Shown: positions 19,958 to 33,187 of the stretch, one piece after another
How positions within the stretch are numbered: position 1 is the stretch's first letter
Layout of the letters: each line of letters begins with the position of its first letter
NCBI GenBank assembly: GCA_024637095.1
Contig: JAGXFV010000025.1
Span: 43,208-107,207 of the forward strand
Source of the DNA: Actinomycetes bacterium
Lineage (GTDB): Bacteria > Actinomycetota > Thermoleophilia > RBG-16-64-13
Length of the DNA stretch: 64,000 nt
Direction of reading: 5' to 3'
Translations under genes and position numbers: made by a program
The notes under the pieces: model-generated
What the model was told of the DNA's origin: nothing
Seen by the model: the letters and a program-made list of their open reading frames with translations, nothing else
Database searches by the model: none

Positions 19958-20770
19958 CTACCAATCCATCAGCGCAAAGCGGACCACGGCCGCGGCCACC
20001 GGCCCGGCCGTCTCGGTCCGCAGAATGCGGCGTCCCAGCGAGACCAACTCCCCAAGCCCGGCCAGCCGCTCGAGTTCAGCCTCCGTCCAGCCTCCCTCCG
20101 GACCCACCACGAGAAAGACCCTCTCCGGTTTGGCCAAGGTCGCCTCGGCCTCCAGCCGCTCCTTCATTGAGACCTGGGCAGCCGGCTCCAGGATCAGGCA
20201 GAGACCGGTCCACTCGCCGGTGGCCAAAGCCCGCATCTCCTCCCACGAAACCGCGGCCACCTCGGGCACCGCGGACTGCTTGCTCTGCCGCGCGGCCGCC
20301 GCGGCTACGCGGAGCAGGCGCTCCATGCGCTGTTCGAGTCTTTCCTGGGGCACCGGAGGCGAACCTCCCGCCGGCAGGATGAGGAAACGGTCGACGCCCA
20401 CCTCGGTGCCCTTCTCGACGACCTCGTCGAGCAGCTTGGGTTGAGGCAGGCCCTGGACCAAAGTGAGATGAAGCGCGGCGGTCGGCAGTTCCCTCCGCCG
20501 CTCGAGCCGCACCGCCACCCTCTGTGAAATCTCGGAAAATGAACAGTCGAAGAGGGCGGCTCGTGACGCCTCCGACCCCGCGAACACGACCTCGCAGGGA
20601 TCACCGGGCCTCGCGCGTAGTACCGTGCGGGAATAGCGAGAGTCCTCGTCACTCAGGGTAATTAGTTCGCCCACGGCCGGAGGAGATACCGCCGCCGGTG
20701 CGGTTCCCCCGGTCTCTAGAAAGAAGCGTGGCCGAAAACGCCTCTTGGTGTTTTCGGCTGAGAATGTCAC
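19958..20770 (-). CDS. rsmE: 16S rRNA m3U1498 methyltransferase
   Basis: VVGPEGGWTEAELE, SLGRRILRTETAGPVAAAV. Confidence 0.93.
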   Translation of the reverse strand: MTFSAENTKRRFRPRFFLETGGTAPAAVSPPAVGELITLSDEDSRYSRTVLRARPGDPCEVVFAGSEASRAALFDCSFSEISQRVAVRLERRRELPTAALHLTLVQGLPQPKLLDEVVEKGTEVGVDRFLILPAGGSPPVPQERLEQRMERLLRVAAAAARQSKQSAVPEVAAVSWEEMRALATGEWTGLCLILEPAAQVSMKERLEAEATLAKPERVFLVVGPEGGWTEAELERLAGLGELVSLGRRILRTETAGPVAAAVVRFALMDW

Positions 20771-20776
20771 CGCGGG

Positions 20777-22063
20777 CTAGTTCTCCTCGGCGATTAGTTC
20801 GCGGACACGCTCCAGCGTCTCGTCAACGTCCTCGGTCTCCTGCAGATCCGGGGCCTCGACATCGGGTTCGATCCCCTTCTCGTTGATGTTCCGCCCCTCG
20901 GGCGTGAGATAGACGGCAGTCGTCACCTTCAGGGCACCCCCGTTGCTCAGCGGCTCGATGGTCTGCACCAGGCCTTTGCCGAAGCTGGTGTCCCCGACCA
21001 GGGTTCCCCGTCCCGTGTCCTGGAGCGCCCCGGCCACGATCTCCGACGCGCTGGCCGAGAACTCGTCAATCAGCACGTAGAGCGGAACTCCGTCAAAGGC
21101 CTGTCCCTCGGCCTCGTAGACCTGCTTGGGCGAGTGCAGGCCCTCAGTGGTCACGATGGTGCCGTCCTCTATGAACAGGCTGGCCACGTCGACCGCCTCG
21201 CTGAGAAGGCCCCCGCCGTTACGGCGCAGGTCGAGGATCACCGCGTCGGCCCCGCCCTCCTCCACGTATTGCTCAAGGGGATCGCGCAGCTTCTCGGAGG
21301 ACTCCTGCGAGAAGGTGAAGAACTGCAGGTAGAGTACGTCCTGGCCCTCCACGTCCAGCATCTCGGCCTCGACCACGGGGATTTCGATCTCCCGCCGCTC
21401 CAGCGTGAACTCCAGGGCCTCCCCGCCCTCGGGCAGGTGGATCTGATCCTGAGGCAGATCTTCGGGCACCGGCTCGGCGTCAGCCGGCGGCCGGTAGACT
21501 TCCATGTCGACCGTCGAGCCCTCCGGGCCCTTGATCAGGGTGACCACCTCCTCCAGCGTCTTGCCCCGCACAGATTCGTCGCCAACCACCGTGATGATGT
21601 CGCCGGATTCAACGCCGGCTTCCGCCGCGGGGCTGCCCTCGAAGGTTGCGACCACGGTAACCAGACCGTTCTTTTCCTCGACGCTCATGCCGACACCGGA
21701 GTACTGGCCACCCGAGTGTTCCCGGAAGCGTTCGTACTCCTCCGGGCTCATGTAGGTGGTGTAGTCCTCTTCCAGACCGCTAAGCATGCCGCGAATGGCG
21801 TCGTCCTGGAGTTCAGCGGGCTCTACGTCCCGGTAGTAGTTGCTCTCGAGCTCGCCCAGGACCTCCTCCTGCAGGCCGAAGTCCAGCCCGCCGACATCGG
21901 CCAGCGCCAGGGCGTCTTGGATGCTTCCGCGCACGCCGGGATGCACGCCGACAAGGATCCCGAAAGAGAACACGACGATGAGCAAGAGAACGGCGACAGC
22001 CGTGAAAAGCGTGTTACGGAGCGCTCGCTCCAACTGACCTCCAAACAAAAGCCGGGCCGACAT
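20777..22063 (-). CDS. S41 family C-terminal processing peptidase
   Basis: TM anchor, PDZ GVGMSVEEKNGLVTVVATFEGSPAAEAGV, catalytic FSASASEIVAGALQD...GDTSFGKGLVQ. Confidence 0.93.
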   Translation of the reverse strand: MSARLLFGGQLERALRNTLFTAVAVLLLIVVFSFGILVGVHPGVRGSIQDALALADVGGLDFGLQEEVLGELESNYYRDVEPAELQDDAIRGMLSGLEEDYTTYMSPEEYERFREHSGGQYSGVGMSVEEKNGLVTVVATFEGSPAAEAGVESGDIITVVGDESVRGKTLEEVVTLIKGPEGSTVDMEVYRPPADAEPVPEDLPQDQIHLPEGGEALEFTLERREIEIPVVEAEMLDVEGQDVLYLQFFTFSQESSEKLRDPLEQYVEEGGADAVILDLRRNGGGLLSEAVDVASLFIEDGTIVTTEGLHSPKQVYEAEGQAFDGVPLYVLIDEFSASASEIVAGALQDTGRGTLVGDTSFGKGLVQTIEPLSNGGALKVTTAVYLTPEGRNINEKGIEPDVEAPDLQETEDVDETLERVRELIAEEN

Positions 22064-22126
22064 CCCTAATGGCGGCGGCCCGAGCGGGGGTTCGCAAACC
22101 GGGGTCCCCGGCCTCGAACGAAGATT

Positions 22127-23566
22127 TTACAGGAAGTTAAGCGGGTTTACCGGGGAGCCGTTCCGCCGGACCTCGAAGTGCAGGTGCGGTCCCGTTGAGT
22201 ATCCCGTGCTGCCCACTCGCCCCACCTGAGAGCCTTTGCCGACCGACTGCCCGTTCGAGACCACAAGCGACGATTGGTGAGCGTAAAGCGTGGTCAACCC
22301 TCCGCCGTGCGAGATGATCACCGTCTTGCCGTAGCCTCCGCGCCAGCCGGCGAACACCACGGTTCCCGCATCGGCGGCCTTGATTGGCGTGCCCGCGCCC
22401 ACGGCGAGGTCGACCCCGGTGTGCATCTTTCGCGTCTTGAAGATGGGATGCACCCGATAGCCAAAGCTCGAGCTGATGCGACCCGAAACCGGCCAGATCA
22501 TCTGCCCGGTCCCCTGCACCGATCCGGCCGCCGGAGTGGAAGCGATACCGCGCAGTTCGGCTTCGATGCTGTTGGATTCCGCGAGCAGGGAATTCTCCTG
22601 CTTCTCCCAGGCCGCCTTGTCGGTCTCGGCCTTCGCCACGATCGCCTGCTTGGCGTCACGGGCGCCGTCCAGTTCCTGGAGAGTGGCCACCCGCAGGCCG
22701 ACCAGTTCTTCGAGACGGGTGGTGGTCGCGGCCTGCTCGGCCTCCATCTTGGCGACCTGCGCCTGATCCTGCTCGAGCGAGTCCTTCTCGCGCGCCACCT
22801 TGGTCCGCAGTCGCTCGATCTCGTCCAGCACCTCTTGGTCCTGCTCGATGACCTTGTTGAGCAGATTCATCCGATTGATCAGATCGATCAGCCGCTCGGT
22901 ATTGAGCAACATCTCCACGTAGGCGACGTTGCCGCCCTTGTAGATCGCCGCTGCCCTTTCCCCCACCCGTTCCTGGTGGACGCTCAGATCTTGACGCGCC
23001 TTGTCCAGGGTCTTTTGGCGCTCGCGGATAGCCGTCTCCAGCCGATCCAGTTCGGCACGGGTCTCGGAGAGTTTGGCCTCGGCAGCGTCGCGCTGGCGGG
23101 TGACGGAGGCGAGTTCGCCCTCCAACCCGTCGATCTTCTGATCGAGTGACGAGATGTCCTGGAGAGCCGCCTTCTTGGTGGCCTCCGCCTGATCTATGTT
23201 CTTGCGGATCTCGCCGAGTTTGCGCTGGTTTTCGTCGAGCTTGTCCCGCAGTTCCGCTCGGCTGGTGGCGGCTTGGGCGGAATCGAGACCGAGCGAGGGA
23301 GCGGAGGGCGGAGCCGCCAGCGACGCAGCTACAAACAGGCCCGCGAGCAACAGGAGGGCCAGAGTTTGGGAAACCCTTCGAGGTAGCCAGGGCCGACCGG
23401 CGCTCCGGCCCGCGTTGGCCCGGGTCGCTTCGATACGCACCTCTGGGATGCGCGTCTCCAGGATGCGCGTCTCCGCGGCCGGAGCCGCCCCCGGGCGCGT
23501 CCCTCTATCCGTGCCGATCCCCCTGATGCTCATATCCTCCCTGAACCGATTTCCTGGTGACTCCAT
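22127..23566 (-). CDS. Coiled-coil murein hydrolase activator / M23 metallopeptidase (EnvC-like)
   Basis: Long coiled coil, C-terminal M23 (MHTGVDLAVGAGTPI, HLHFEVRRNGSPVNP); start ATG 23566 preceded by AGGAGAAC. Confidence 0.9.
   Translation of the reverse strand: MESPGNRFREDMSIRGIGTDRGTRPGAAPAAETRILETRIPEVRIEATRANAGRSAGRPWLPRRVSQTLALLLLAGLFVAASLAAPPSAPSLGLDSAQAATSRAELRDKLDENQRKLGEIRKNIDQAEATKKAALQDISSLDQKIDGLEGELASVTRQRDAAEAKLSETRAELDRLETAIRERQKTLDKARQDLSVHQERVGERAAAIYKGGNVAYVEMLLNTERLIDLINRMNLLNKVIEQDQEVLDEIERLRTKVAREKDSLEQDQAQVAKMEAEQAATTTRLEELVGLRVATLQELDGARDAKQAIVAKAETDKAAWEKQENSLLAESNSIEAELRGIASTPAAGSVQGTGQMIWPVSGRISSSFGYRVHPIFKTRKMHTGVDLAVGAGTPIKAADAGTVVFAGWRGGYGKTVIISHGGGLTTLYAHQSSLVVSNGQSVGKGSQVGRVGSTGYSTGPHLHFEVRRNGSPVNPLNFL
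23431..23475. repeat. 15-bp tandem repeat (about three copies, first degenerate) in the M23 gene N-terminus
   Basis: cgatacgcacctctg / ggatgcgcgtctcca / ggatgcgcgtctccg; encodes ETRI-LETRI-PEVRI. Confidence 0.75.
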
Positions 23567-23671
23567 AGTTCTCCTACGTTCGGCGCGCCTCGAGGTGACG
23601 CGCCCGCGCAATGCAGGTCTCTGCTCGAGTGGTCTGGTTGAGTGATTGTCGCCCCGAATTCGAGTGCGCCG

Positions 23672-24556
23672 CTAGACGTTCAGGAAGCGCCGCAGACCGA
23701 GACCCGACCCGGTCGCGCCGATCAAGGCGCCCACTCCCAGGAGCACGATGGCAAGCTGCACCAACGAGATGGCGTCGAAGGGCACCGACAGGAATATCAG
23801 GTTCTCCCGGATGCGCTCGACCACGAAGTCGGTTCCCAGTTGCACCACTGCCAGAGCGGCGGCGGCGCCGACCGTGCCCACCACTATGCCCTCGATGACA
23901 AAGGGCCAGCGAATGAACCAGTTGGTCGCCCCCACGAGTTTCATGATCTCCACTTCCTTGCGGCGGGCGTAGATCGAGAGCCGGATGGTGTTGGAGATCA
24001 GCAGGATCGACACCCCACCAAGCATCACGAGGAACACCACCAGGATGTTGCGGATGACCGAGGTCACCTGGAAGATGCGTTCCGCTATCTCCTGCCCGTA
24101 GCTGACCTCGTCGATGTACTCACGTCCCTCGAGCCGCGAGGCGATGCCCCCGACCTCCTCCGGGTCGTTCAGGGATATTTCGAACGAGGCAGGCAGGGGA
24201 TTCCGCCCCAAGTCCTCGACCACATCGGCGCCTTCGCCCATGTCCTCTTTGAGCCGCTGCAGGGCTTCGTCCTTGCTCACGAATTGCGATTCCTTGACCT
24301 CTTCCCAGCCCACGATCTCCGCTTGCAGGGTCTCGATCTGCTCTGCGGTCACCGAGTCCTTGAGGAAGACACTGATCTCCACCTTCTGCTCGACGTCCTT
24401 GAGCACCGCCTCGATGTTGTAGACAAAGACCATGACCGCACCGAGTACGGCCATGCTCAAGAAGACAGTCACCAGCGCGGCAATGGTCATGAAGTAATTG
24501 CGTCGCAGGGAGCGCAGCGCCTCCCCCAGGAAGAACTTAAGCTTCCCCATATCCAC
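23672..24556 (-). CDS. ftsX: Cell division permease FtsX
   Basis: LGEALRSLRRNYFMTIAALVTVFLSMAVLG, TM topology, upstream FtsE. Confidence 0.94.
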   Translation of the reverse strand: MDMGKLKFFLGEALRSLRRNYFMTIAALVTVFLSMAVLGAVMVFVYNIEAVLKDVEQKVEISVFLKDSVTAEQIETLQAEIVGWEEVKESQFVSKDEALQRLKEDMGEGADVVEDLGRNPLPASFEISLNDPEEVGGIASRLEGREYIDEVSYGQEIAERIFQVTSVIRNILVVFLVMLGGVSILLISNTIRLSIYARRKEVEIMKLVGATNWFIRWPFVIEGIVVGTVGAAAALAVVQLGTDFVVERIRENLIFLSVPFDAISLVQLAIVLLGVGALIGATGSGLGLRRFLNV

Positions 24557-25220
24557 CCCTCCGCTGGTCTCGGACGATCTGCCCGTCGTCCAGGGCGATC
24601 ACCCGGCGGCGCATGGCATCCACCATTTCCCTATCGTGAGTCGCCATGATCACCGTCGTGCCGGTCTTGTTGATCCGGTATAGCAGCTGCATGATGCCGT
24701 TCGAGGTCTCGGGGTCCAAATTGCCCGTGGGTTCGTCGGCGATCAGTAGCGGCGGGTGATTGACGAAGGCGCGGGCTATGGAAACCCGCTGCTGCTCCCC
24801 GCCCGATAGCTCATCCGGGTAGTTGCTGGCTTTGTGCGACAGACCGACCAAATTGAGTATCTCGCTCACCTTGCGCTTGGCGGAGCTACCGCCGTTGCCG
24901 GTGACCTGCAGTGCGTACAGCACGTTGTCGAAGATGGTCTTGGAGCTCAGGAGCTTGAAGTCCTGAAACACGCAGCCGATGTTGCGCCGGAGGTAGGGAA
25001 CCTTCCATTTGCGCAGGGTCCCCAGATCTCGGCCGCCGACGGCGATCTTGCCGCGATCGGGATCGATCTCTTTGATCAGCAATCTGATGAAGGTGGATTT
25101 GCCCGAGCCCGAGGGACCCACAAGAAACACAAACTCGCCCTTCTCGATGTGCAGATCCACTCCCTCGAGCCCGATGGTGTCGGGGGGGTATATCTTGGTT
25201 ACGTCTTCGAACTTGATCAA
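24537..25220 (-). CDS. ftsE: Cell division ATP-binding protein FtsE
   Basis: GPSGSGKSTFIRLL, LSGGEQQRVSIARAFVNHPPLLIADEPTGNLDP; overlaps ftsX start. Confidence 0.95.
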   Translation of the reverse strand: MIKFEDVTKIYPPDTIGLEGVDLHIEKGEFVFLVGPSGSGKSTFIRLLIKEIDPDRGKIAVGGRDLGTLRKWKVPYLRRNIGCVFQDFKLLSSKTIFDNVLYALQVTGNGGSSAKRKVSEILNLVGLSHKASNYPDELSGGEQQRVSIARAFVNHPPLLIADEPTGNLDPETSNGIMQLLYRINKTGTTVIMATHDREMVDAMRRRVIALDDGQIVRDQRRGGYGEA

Positions 25221-25261
25221 CCGCGTCTCCTACTTCTCCGCGTACTGCTCTCGTCAGAGCG

Positions 25262-25309
25262 AGACCGAACCGTCGCAAAACCATCAGACCGAACCGTCGC
25301 AAAACCATC
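25262..25309. repeat. Perfect 24-bp tandem duplication upstream of ftsE
   Basis: AGACCGAACCGTCGCAAAACCATC repeated twice back to back. Confidence 0.95.
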
Positions 25310-25432
25310 CCTGGCACAGGGAACGTAAGAGGTATTCTCGACGGCGGCGTTAACTCCTTGAAGACCCCGCCGGCTCGCAGGGGCTCCATAAACTACACGA
25401 TGTAGTCCAAAGTTGCTACCCATTAGACTGGA

Positions 25433-26594
25433 TTAGGCCTTTCCCCGGTCCTCTGCCGCCGCCCGCTGCAGCAAATAGGCCCGGATGAACTCGTCGATAT
25501 CCCCATTCAGCAAGCCCTCGACGTTGCCCTTCTCCAGATTGGTGCGATGGTCCTTGGCCAGGGTGTAAGGCGCCATCACGTACGAACGGATCTGACTGCC
25601 CCAGCCGATGTCCTTCTGCTCACCCTTTTCCCGAGCCAGTTCTTCCTGCCGGCGCTCGTGCTGAAGAAGAACCAGTTTGCCGCGTAGCATCTTCATCGCT
25701 GTCTCGCGGTTCTGCAGTTGCGAGCGTTCGTTCTGGCACTGGACAACTATCTTGGTGGGCACGTGCGTGATGCGCACGGCGGAGTCGGTCTTGTTGACGT
25801 GCTGGCCGCCCGCGCCCGAAGCCCGGTAGGTCTCAACGCGCAGGTCCTTGTCGTCTATCTGCACCTCGGCCGCTTCTTCGACCATGGGGGTGACGTCCAC
25901 CGAGGCGAAGGACGTGTGGCGCCGGCTGGCCGCGTCAAAAGGCGAGATGCGCACCAGCCGGTGAACTCCCCGCTCGGCGGCGGCCAACCCATAGGCGTTC
26001 TCTCCCCGGATGGTGATCGTCGCGCTCTTGATGCCGGCTTCGTCACCCTCGGTCGCTTCGTTGACTTCGATTTCGAATCCGCGGCCGCTCGCCCAGCGCA
26101 TATACATGCGGAGCAGCATCTCGGCCCAGTCCTGACTCTCGGTGCCGCCGGCACCCGGGTGGATGCTCATGATGGCGTCGCCGGCATCGAACTCTCCGTT
26201 GAAGAGACGCTGCTCCTCAAAGCGGTTGAGTTCTTCCGCCACCTGCCCCCCGAGTTCATCGAGTTCCGAGGTGACTTCCGCGGGCAAATCCTGTCCCTCG
26301 CCCTCTTCGGCTCCCATCTCGAGCAGCACGCCCATGTCCTCGAGGTGCGAGGTGACCAGACGGTAGAGCTCCAGGCGGGACTTCAGGCGGCTGTAGCGGG
26401 AAGAGACCTTCTGGGCGTAGGTCTGATCGTCCCAGAAGTCGGGGCCATGCATCGCCTCCTCGAGGGAGGCGATTTCCCCCTCTAGCGAAGCCGGGTCAAA
26501 GGTACTCCTTAACCCAGGCAAGCTTCTCGTGGAAGCCGGCCAAATTCTCCTGATACTGGGTGGCGGTGCGCGTGGTGTCGGTGTGCTGATTCAT
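25433..26594 (-). CDS. prfB: Peptide chain release factor 2, expressed through a programmed +1 frameshift
   Basis: N-terminal frame MNQHTDTTRTATQYQENLAGFHEKLAWVKEYL then CTT-TGA-C (26501-26495); +1 shift continues LDPASLEGEIASLEEAMHGPDFWDD...GAGGQHVNKTDSAVR. Confidence 0.95.
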
Positions 26595-26604
26595 GACTAA
26601 GCGT

Positions 26605-29280
<2,676 letters not shown>

Positions 29281-29302
29281 ATTTACTACCTGATGTTCTC
29301 TT

Positions 29303-29890
29303 CTATTTCTGGGGCTCGATCAGCCCATAGTCCCCGTCGCGACGGCGGTAGACAACCGCCGTGTCATTGGTATCCGCGCTGGTGAAGACGAAGAAGTCGT
29401 GGCCCACGAGCTCCATCTGCAGAGCGGCTTCCTCAGCGGTCATGGGCTTGATCATGATCTGCTTGGTCTTGACGATCTGAGGGGCGCCCTCGCCCTCTTC
29501 GGCCATGGTGGTCTCCGCAGCGCCCGCTGCGGGCCGCTCGAGTGGCTTGACCCCAAAATTGATCACGGCTTCACGGTGCCCCAAAGCGTGGCGCTGGTTC
29601 AGCCTTCCCCGGTACTTCTTGACCTGCCGCTCCAGCTTGTCGGCCACCGAGTCGAGCGAGGCGTACATGTCGGTGGTCGCTTCGCGCGCGCGGATGACCG
29701 GACCCTTGGTGAAGATGGTCACCTCGGCCACCTGGTTGTCCGCGATCGCGGGGTTCTTCTCCTGCATCAGCTCGATGTCACACTGAGCTTCGTCAAAAAC
29801 GTACTTGGAAAGCCGCCCGATCTTCTCTTCGGCGTACTCGGTCAGCGCGTCCGTTAGTTCGACGTTGCGGCCCTTCACGATAAGCTTCAC
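29303..29890 (-). CDS. hpf: Long-form ribosome hibernation promoting factor
   Basis: [30 protein letters not shown]-domain and [32 protein letters not shown]-domain; GTG start 29890 after GGAGAC. Confidence 0.92.
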   Translation of the reverse strand: MKLIVKGRNVELTDALTEYAEEKIGRLSKYVFDEAQCDIELMQEKNPAIADNQVAEVTIFTKGPVIRAREATTDMYASLDSVADKLERQVKKYRGRLNQRHALGHREAVINFGVKPLERPAAGAAETTMAEEGEGAPQIVKTKQIMIKPMTAEEAALQMELVGHDFFVFTSADTNDTAVVYRRRDGDYGLIEPQK

Positions 29891-30001
29891 CAGGGTCTCC
29901 TTGTCCGTTGTCGATTCGACCCGGGCTGAGCCTCGAGGCGAACAGTACATGTTACCACCCGCTCCCTCTCGGACCGGCCCTGCGGGCCCCGTCTGCAGCC
30001 G

Positions 30002-30937
30002 CTAATCCCGGGCGATTGAGCCGGCGCCCGGGGTGCGGCAAAAGGTAAGGACGTAGACGGGGAGCCCAAAGCTACCCTTGATTACTGCGGAAACCTCGTT
30101 CGCCGTGGCTCCCGTGGTGTACACGTCGTCCACCAGAATCACCGCCTTCGTCTCGTCGGGAAGCGTGCCCGGCGCGGGCGCGAACGCCCCTTTGAGGTTC
30201 TCCCGCCGGCCACGGCGGTCCAGCGACTGCTGGTGGCCGGTGCGGACCGTCTTGCGCACCAAGGCGCGGGCCTCGCATTCCGCCGTCCGCGCCAGCCTCC
30301 GGGCGAGGACCTCCGCTTGGTTATACCCTCGGCGCCGCTGCACGGACCCATGCGCCGGAACCCAGGTGAACAGCACCGAACGTTCCGGCATGGGCTGGGT
30401 GCCGCCGAGCGGGGTGGCGCCGCGTGAGGTGGAGCCCGGCGGGGTGGGCCCGGGTCGGCCGCCATCCGGTCGCCTCCCGCCCGAGACCGCCATGTCGAGC
30501 ACCTCGGTACAGGCCGGCCAGGCGAGCTCGGCCATCAGGGGTGCCAGGGAACGGAGACCGGCCCCTTTGAGACCCACCACCAATGAGCGGGCGGCATCCC
30601 GATACACAAAAGCGCTCCGCGCCGCCTGGAAGGCGAAGCCGGCGGCAACGCATTCACCGCAGTAAGGTACCGAAAGCCCGGCGCCTTCGGCCGAGCCGCA
30701 GCGGACACATACATCTGCCAGAGGCGCAAGCGTTGCAGCGCACTCATCGCAGAGCAGTTCGCCAAAACCTCCGCAGTGGGCGCATCGCGCGGGAAGGAAG
30801 AGCTCGAGCAGCGCCTCCTTGGCTTCTTCCAGCCAGCCGCGGCGCCCGGCGGTGCGGGGCGTGACGGGAAGCTTGGAGGCGGTTCCCCGGCCGAGGGCCG
30901 GGGCGGCATCGGCCGGCGCAGAATTTGCCTGTTGCAT
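30002..30937 (-). CDS. ComF family phosphoribosyltransferase
   Basis: Zn motifs CAHCGGFGELLCDEC / CVRCG, RGYNQAEVLARRLA, PRTase VILVDDVYTTGAT. Confidence 0.92.
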   Translation of the reverse strand: MQQANSAPADAAPALGRGTASKLPVTPRTAGRRGWLEEAKEALLELFLPARCAHCGGFGELLCDECAATLAPLADVCVRCGSAEGAGLSVPYCGECVAAGFAFQAARSAFVYRDAARSLVVGLKGAGLRSLAPLMAELAWPACTEVLDMAVSGGRRPDGGRPGPTPPGSTSRGATPLGGTQPMPERSVLFTWVPAHGSVQRRRGYNQAEVLARRLARTAECEARALVRKTVRTGHQQSLDRRGRRENLKGAFAPAPGTLPDETKAVILVDDVYTTGATANEVSAVIKGSFGLPVYVLTFCRTPGAGSIARD

Positions 30938-30952
30938 GATGTGCGGGCGCCT

Positions 30953-32077
30953 CTAGGCCAACCCCTCGTCGATCACTTTCTCTCCCGCCTCCACCAACGA
31001 CCCGACATCCACCAGCGATCGCTCAATGACCGCGGCTTCCAGCAGGCCACAACGCTCCCCCACGACCGAATCCACCACGCGGGCCTCCGGCCATACCGAA
31101 GTGTGCGAGGCTACGATGCTGTCCCGTATCTGCGCGCGGGGACCCAGCAGCACGCCGCCCCACAACACGCTCGACTCCAGGCGGGCCCCGGCTTCGATCA
31201 CGCAGTAATCCCCGATGACCAGTGGTCCCCGCAAGACGGCGTCACCCTCCACCCGGCAATCGCGGCCCAAAAGCACGGGGCCCTCGACCGAGGCTTCAGG
31301 CGAGATGTAGGTGCGCTCCCCGGCGCGCACTCCCGGAGCCACCTCCGTCCCTTCGGGTTCCAATCGCACCTTGCCCCGAAGCGCGTCGAAGTTGCCCTGA
31401 CGGTACTCGGAAAGGCTGCCCACATCGTTCCAGTAGCTCGCGATGCGGTGCACGTAGAAGGGAATGTCCTCCTCCACCAGGCCGGGAAGCACCTGGTTGC
31501 CGAAGTCGTAGAAGGTGTCGGCGGGAATGCGCTCGAAGATCTCGGGCTCGAAGATGTAGATGCCGGCGTTGGAGAGATTGGACAGCGCCTCCTCCGGAGC
31601 CGGTTTTTCTTGAAAGCCGGTGATACGGTCGTTCTCGTCCACGATCATGACCCCATAGTCCGAGGGGTCGTCGACCTCCTTGACCGAAAGGGTGGCGATG
31701 CCCCCCCTCTCCCGATGGGTGCGGACGGCCGCCTCCAGATCGAGGTCGGTGAGGGCGTCGCCGCTCATCACGATGAAGGTGCCCCTCCCTAGGAAGTCCT
31801 CGTTGTTCTTGACGCCTCCGGCGGTGCCCAGCAGTTCCTCCTCGTAGGCGAAGCGGATGGACATGCCCAGGTCGTAACCGTCGCCCAGGTAGCTCGTCAA
31901 TGTGTCGGGGAAATAGTGGATGTTGATCACCACCTCGGTAATCCCGTGCCGCTTGAGCAACTCCACGATGTGGTAGAGCGCCGGACGGTTCGCCAGCGGC
32001 GCCATCGGCTTGGGTATCAGGCCGGTCAACGGACGCAGGCGGGTTCCCAGGCCGGCGGCCATGATCATTGCACGCAT
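30953..32077 (-). CDS. Sugar nucleotidyltransferase with left-handed beta-helix (mannose-1-phosphate guanylyltransferase-like)
   Basis: MRAMIMAAGLGTRLRPLTGLIPKPMAPLANRP; hexapeptide-like repeats at the C-terminus. Confidence 0.9.
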   Translation of the reverse strand: MRAMIMAAGLGTRLRPLTGLIPKPMAPLANRPALYHIVELLKRHGITEVVINIHYFPDTLTSYLGDGYDLGMSIRFAYEEELLGTAGGVKNNEDFLGRGTFIVMSGDALTDLDLEAAVRTHRERGGIATLSVKEVDDPSDYGVMIVDENDRITGFQEKPAPEEALSNLSNAGIYIFEPEIFERIPADTFYDFGNQVLPGLVEEDIPFYVHRIASYWNDVGSLSEYRQGNFDALRGKVRLEPEGTEVAPGVRAGERTYISPEASVEGPVLLGRDCRVEGDAVLRGPLVIGDYCVIEAGARLESSVLWGGVLLGPRAQIRDSIVASHTSVWPEARVVDSVVGERCGLLEAAVIERSLVDVGSLVEAGEKVIDEGLA

Positions 32078-33187
32078 TTAGCAAGCACCTCCGGTCAGCC
32101 TCGCCTTGCTCGGATAGGGCCCCTCGGCCACGGGGCGCAGGCTGTCCTCGTAGGGGGGACGCGCCGTCCCCTTTTCCGTAACAATTGCGGTTATGTTGGC
32201 GGCGGGGGTCACGTCGAAGGCGGGATTACGTACCCCCACCCCCGCCGCCGCCACCCGGACTCCGCCCATGTGAGTGACCTCTTCAGCAGGACGTTCCTCT
32301 ATGGGTATGCCGGAGCCGTCGGCCAGCGAGAAGTCGACCGTGGAGATGGGCGCGGCCACCACGAAGGGGACCGCGTGCTCCCGGGCCAGCACGGAAAGAG
32401 GGTAGGTCCCGATCTTGTTGGCGGTGTCGCCGTTCGCCGCGATCCGGTCGGCTCCCACCACGATCACGTCGATCTCGCCGCGACTGAGGAAGTGTCCCGC
32501 CATGTTGTCGGTGATCAGTTCCACCGGGATCTTCTCCTGCACCAACTCCCAGGCGGTCAACCGCGCACCCTGCAGGAAGGGACGAGTTTCATCGACAAAG
32601 ACTCGAAGCCCGGGAACACGGGCGAATACCGAACGCACCACCCCGAGCGCCGTCCCGTAACCGGCCGTGGCCAGGGCTCCCGCGTTGCAGTGGGTCAACA
32701 GCGTGAGGTCGGGTCGGCCCTGCGTCAATTCGGCCAGCAAGTCTGCGCCGTTCTCGCCGATGGCACGGCAGGCGGCCAGGTCCTCTTCGCATATCTCCAG
32801 CGCCCGCCGCTCCATCAGTTCGGCCGTCTCTCCCGGTTCGAGACCATTGCGCGCCCAAATCCGCTCCATCTCGTCGAGTGCCCACCTCAGGTTAACCGCG
32901 GTGGGACGGGTGGCGAACAGACCTTTGGTTGCACGTTGGAGCGAGGAGCGAAAGGCTTCCGCGCCGAGCGCGGATGACTCCCGGGCCGCCAGCGCCAGTC
33001 CCATCGCCGCCGCGACTCCGATGGCGGGAGCACCCCTGACCACCATGGTGCGGATGGACTCCGCGACCTCCTCCCAGTTGCGGCAGATTACATACTTCTC
33101 GTCGTGAGGCAGCACCCGCTGGTCAATCAGCACGACCGTACTGTCACGCCATTCGATCGTCCGCACACCGGTCCGCACGCCGGTCAT
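32078..33187 (-). CDS. mtnA: S-methyl-5-thioribose-1-phosphate isomerase
   Basis: [27 protein letters not shown]-like [75 protein letters not shown] 33187 overlaps the upstream stop. Confidence 0.95.
   Translation of the reverse strand: MTGVRTGVRTIEWRDSTVVLIDQRVLPHDEKYVICRNWEEVAESIRTMVVRGAPAIGVAAAMGLALAARESSALGAEAFRSSLQRATKGLFATRPTAVNLRWALDEMERIWARNGLEPGETAELMERRALEICEEDLAACRAIGENGADLLAELTQGRPDLTLLTHCNAGALATAGYGTALGVVRSVFARVPGLRVFVDETRPFLQGARLTAWELVQEKIPVELITDNMAGHFLSRGEIDVIVVGADRIAANGDTANKIGTYPLSVLAREHAVPFVVAAPISTVDFSLADGSGIPIEERPAEEVTHMGGVRVAAAGVGVRNPAFDVTPAANITAIVTEKGTARPPYEDSLRPVAEGPYPSKARLTGGAC

Noticed and set aside
25217-25423. 68-aa ORF containing DGFATVRS twice
   Set aside because: It is a by-product of the 24-bp tandem repeat; there is no ribosome-binding support and the composition is Arg/Ser-rich.
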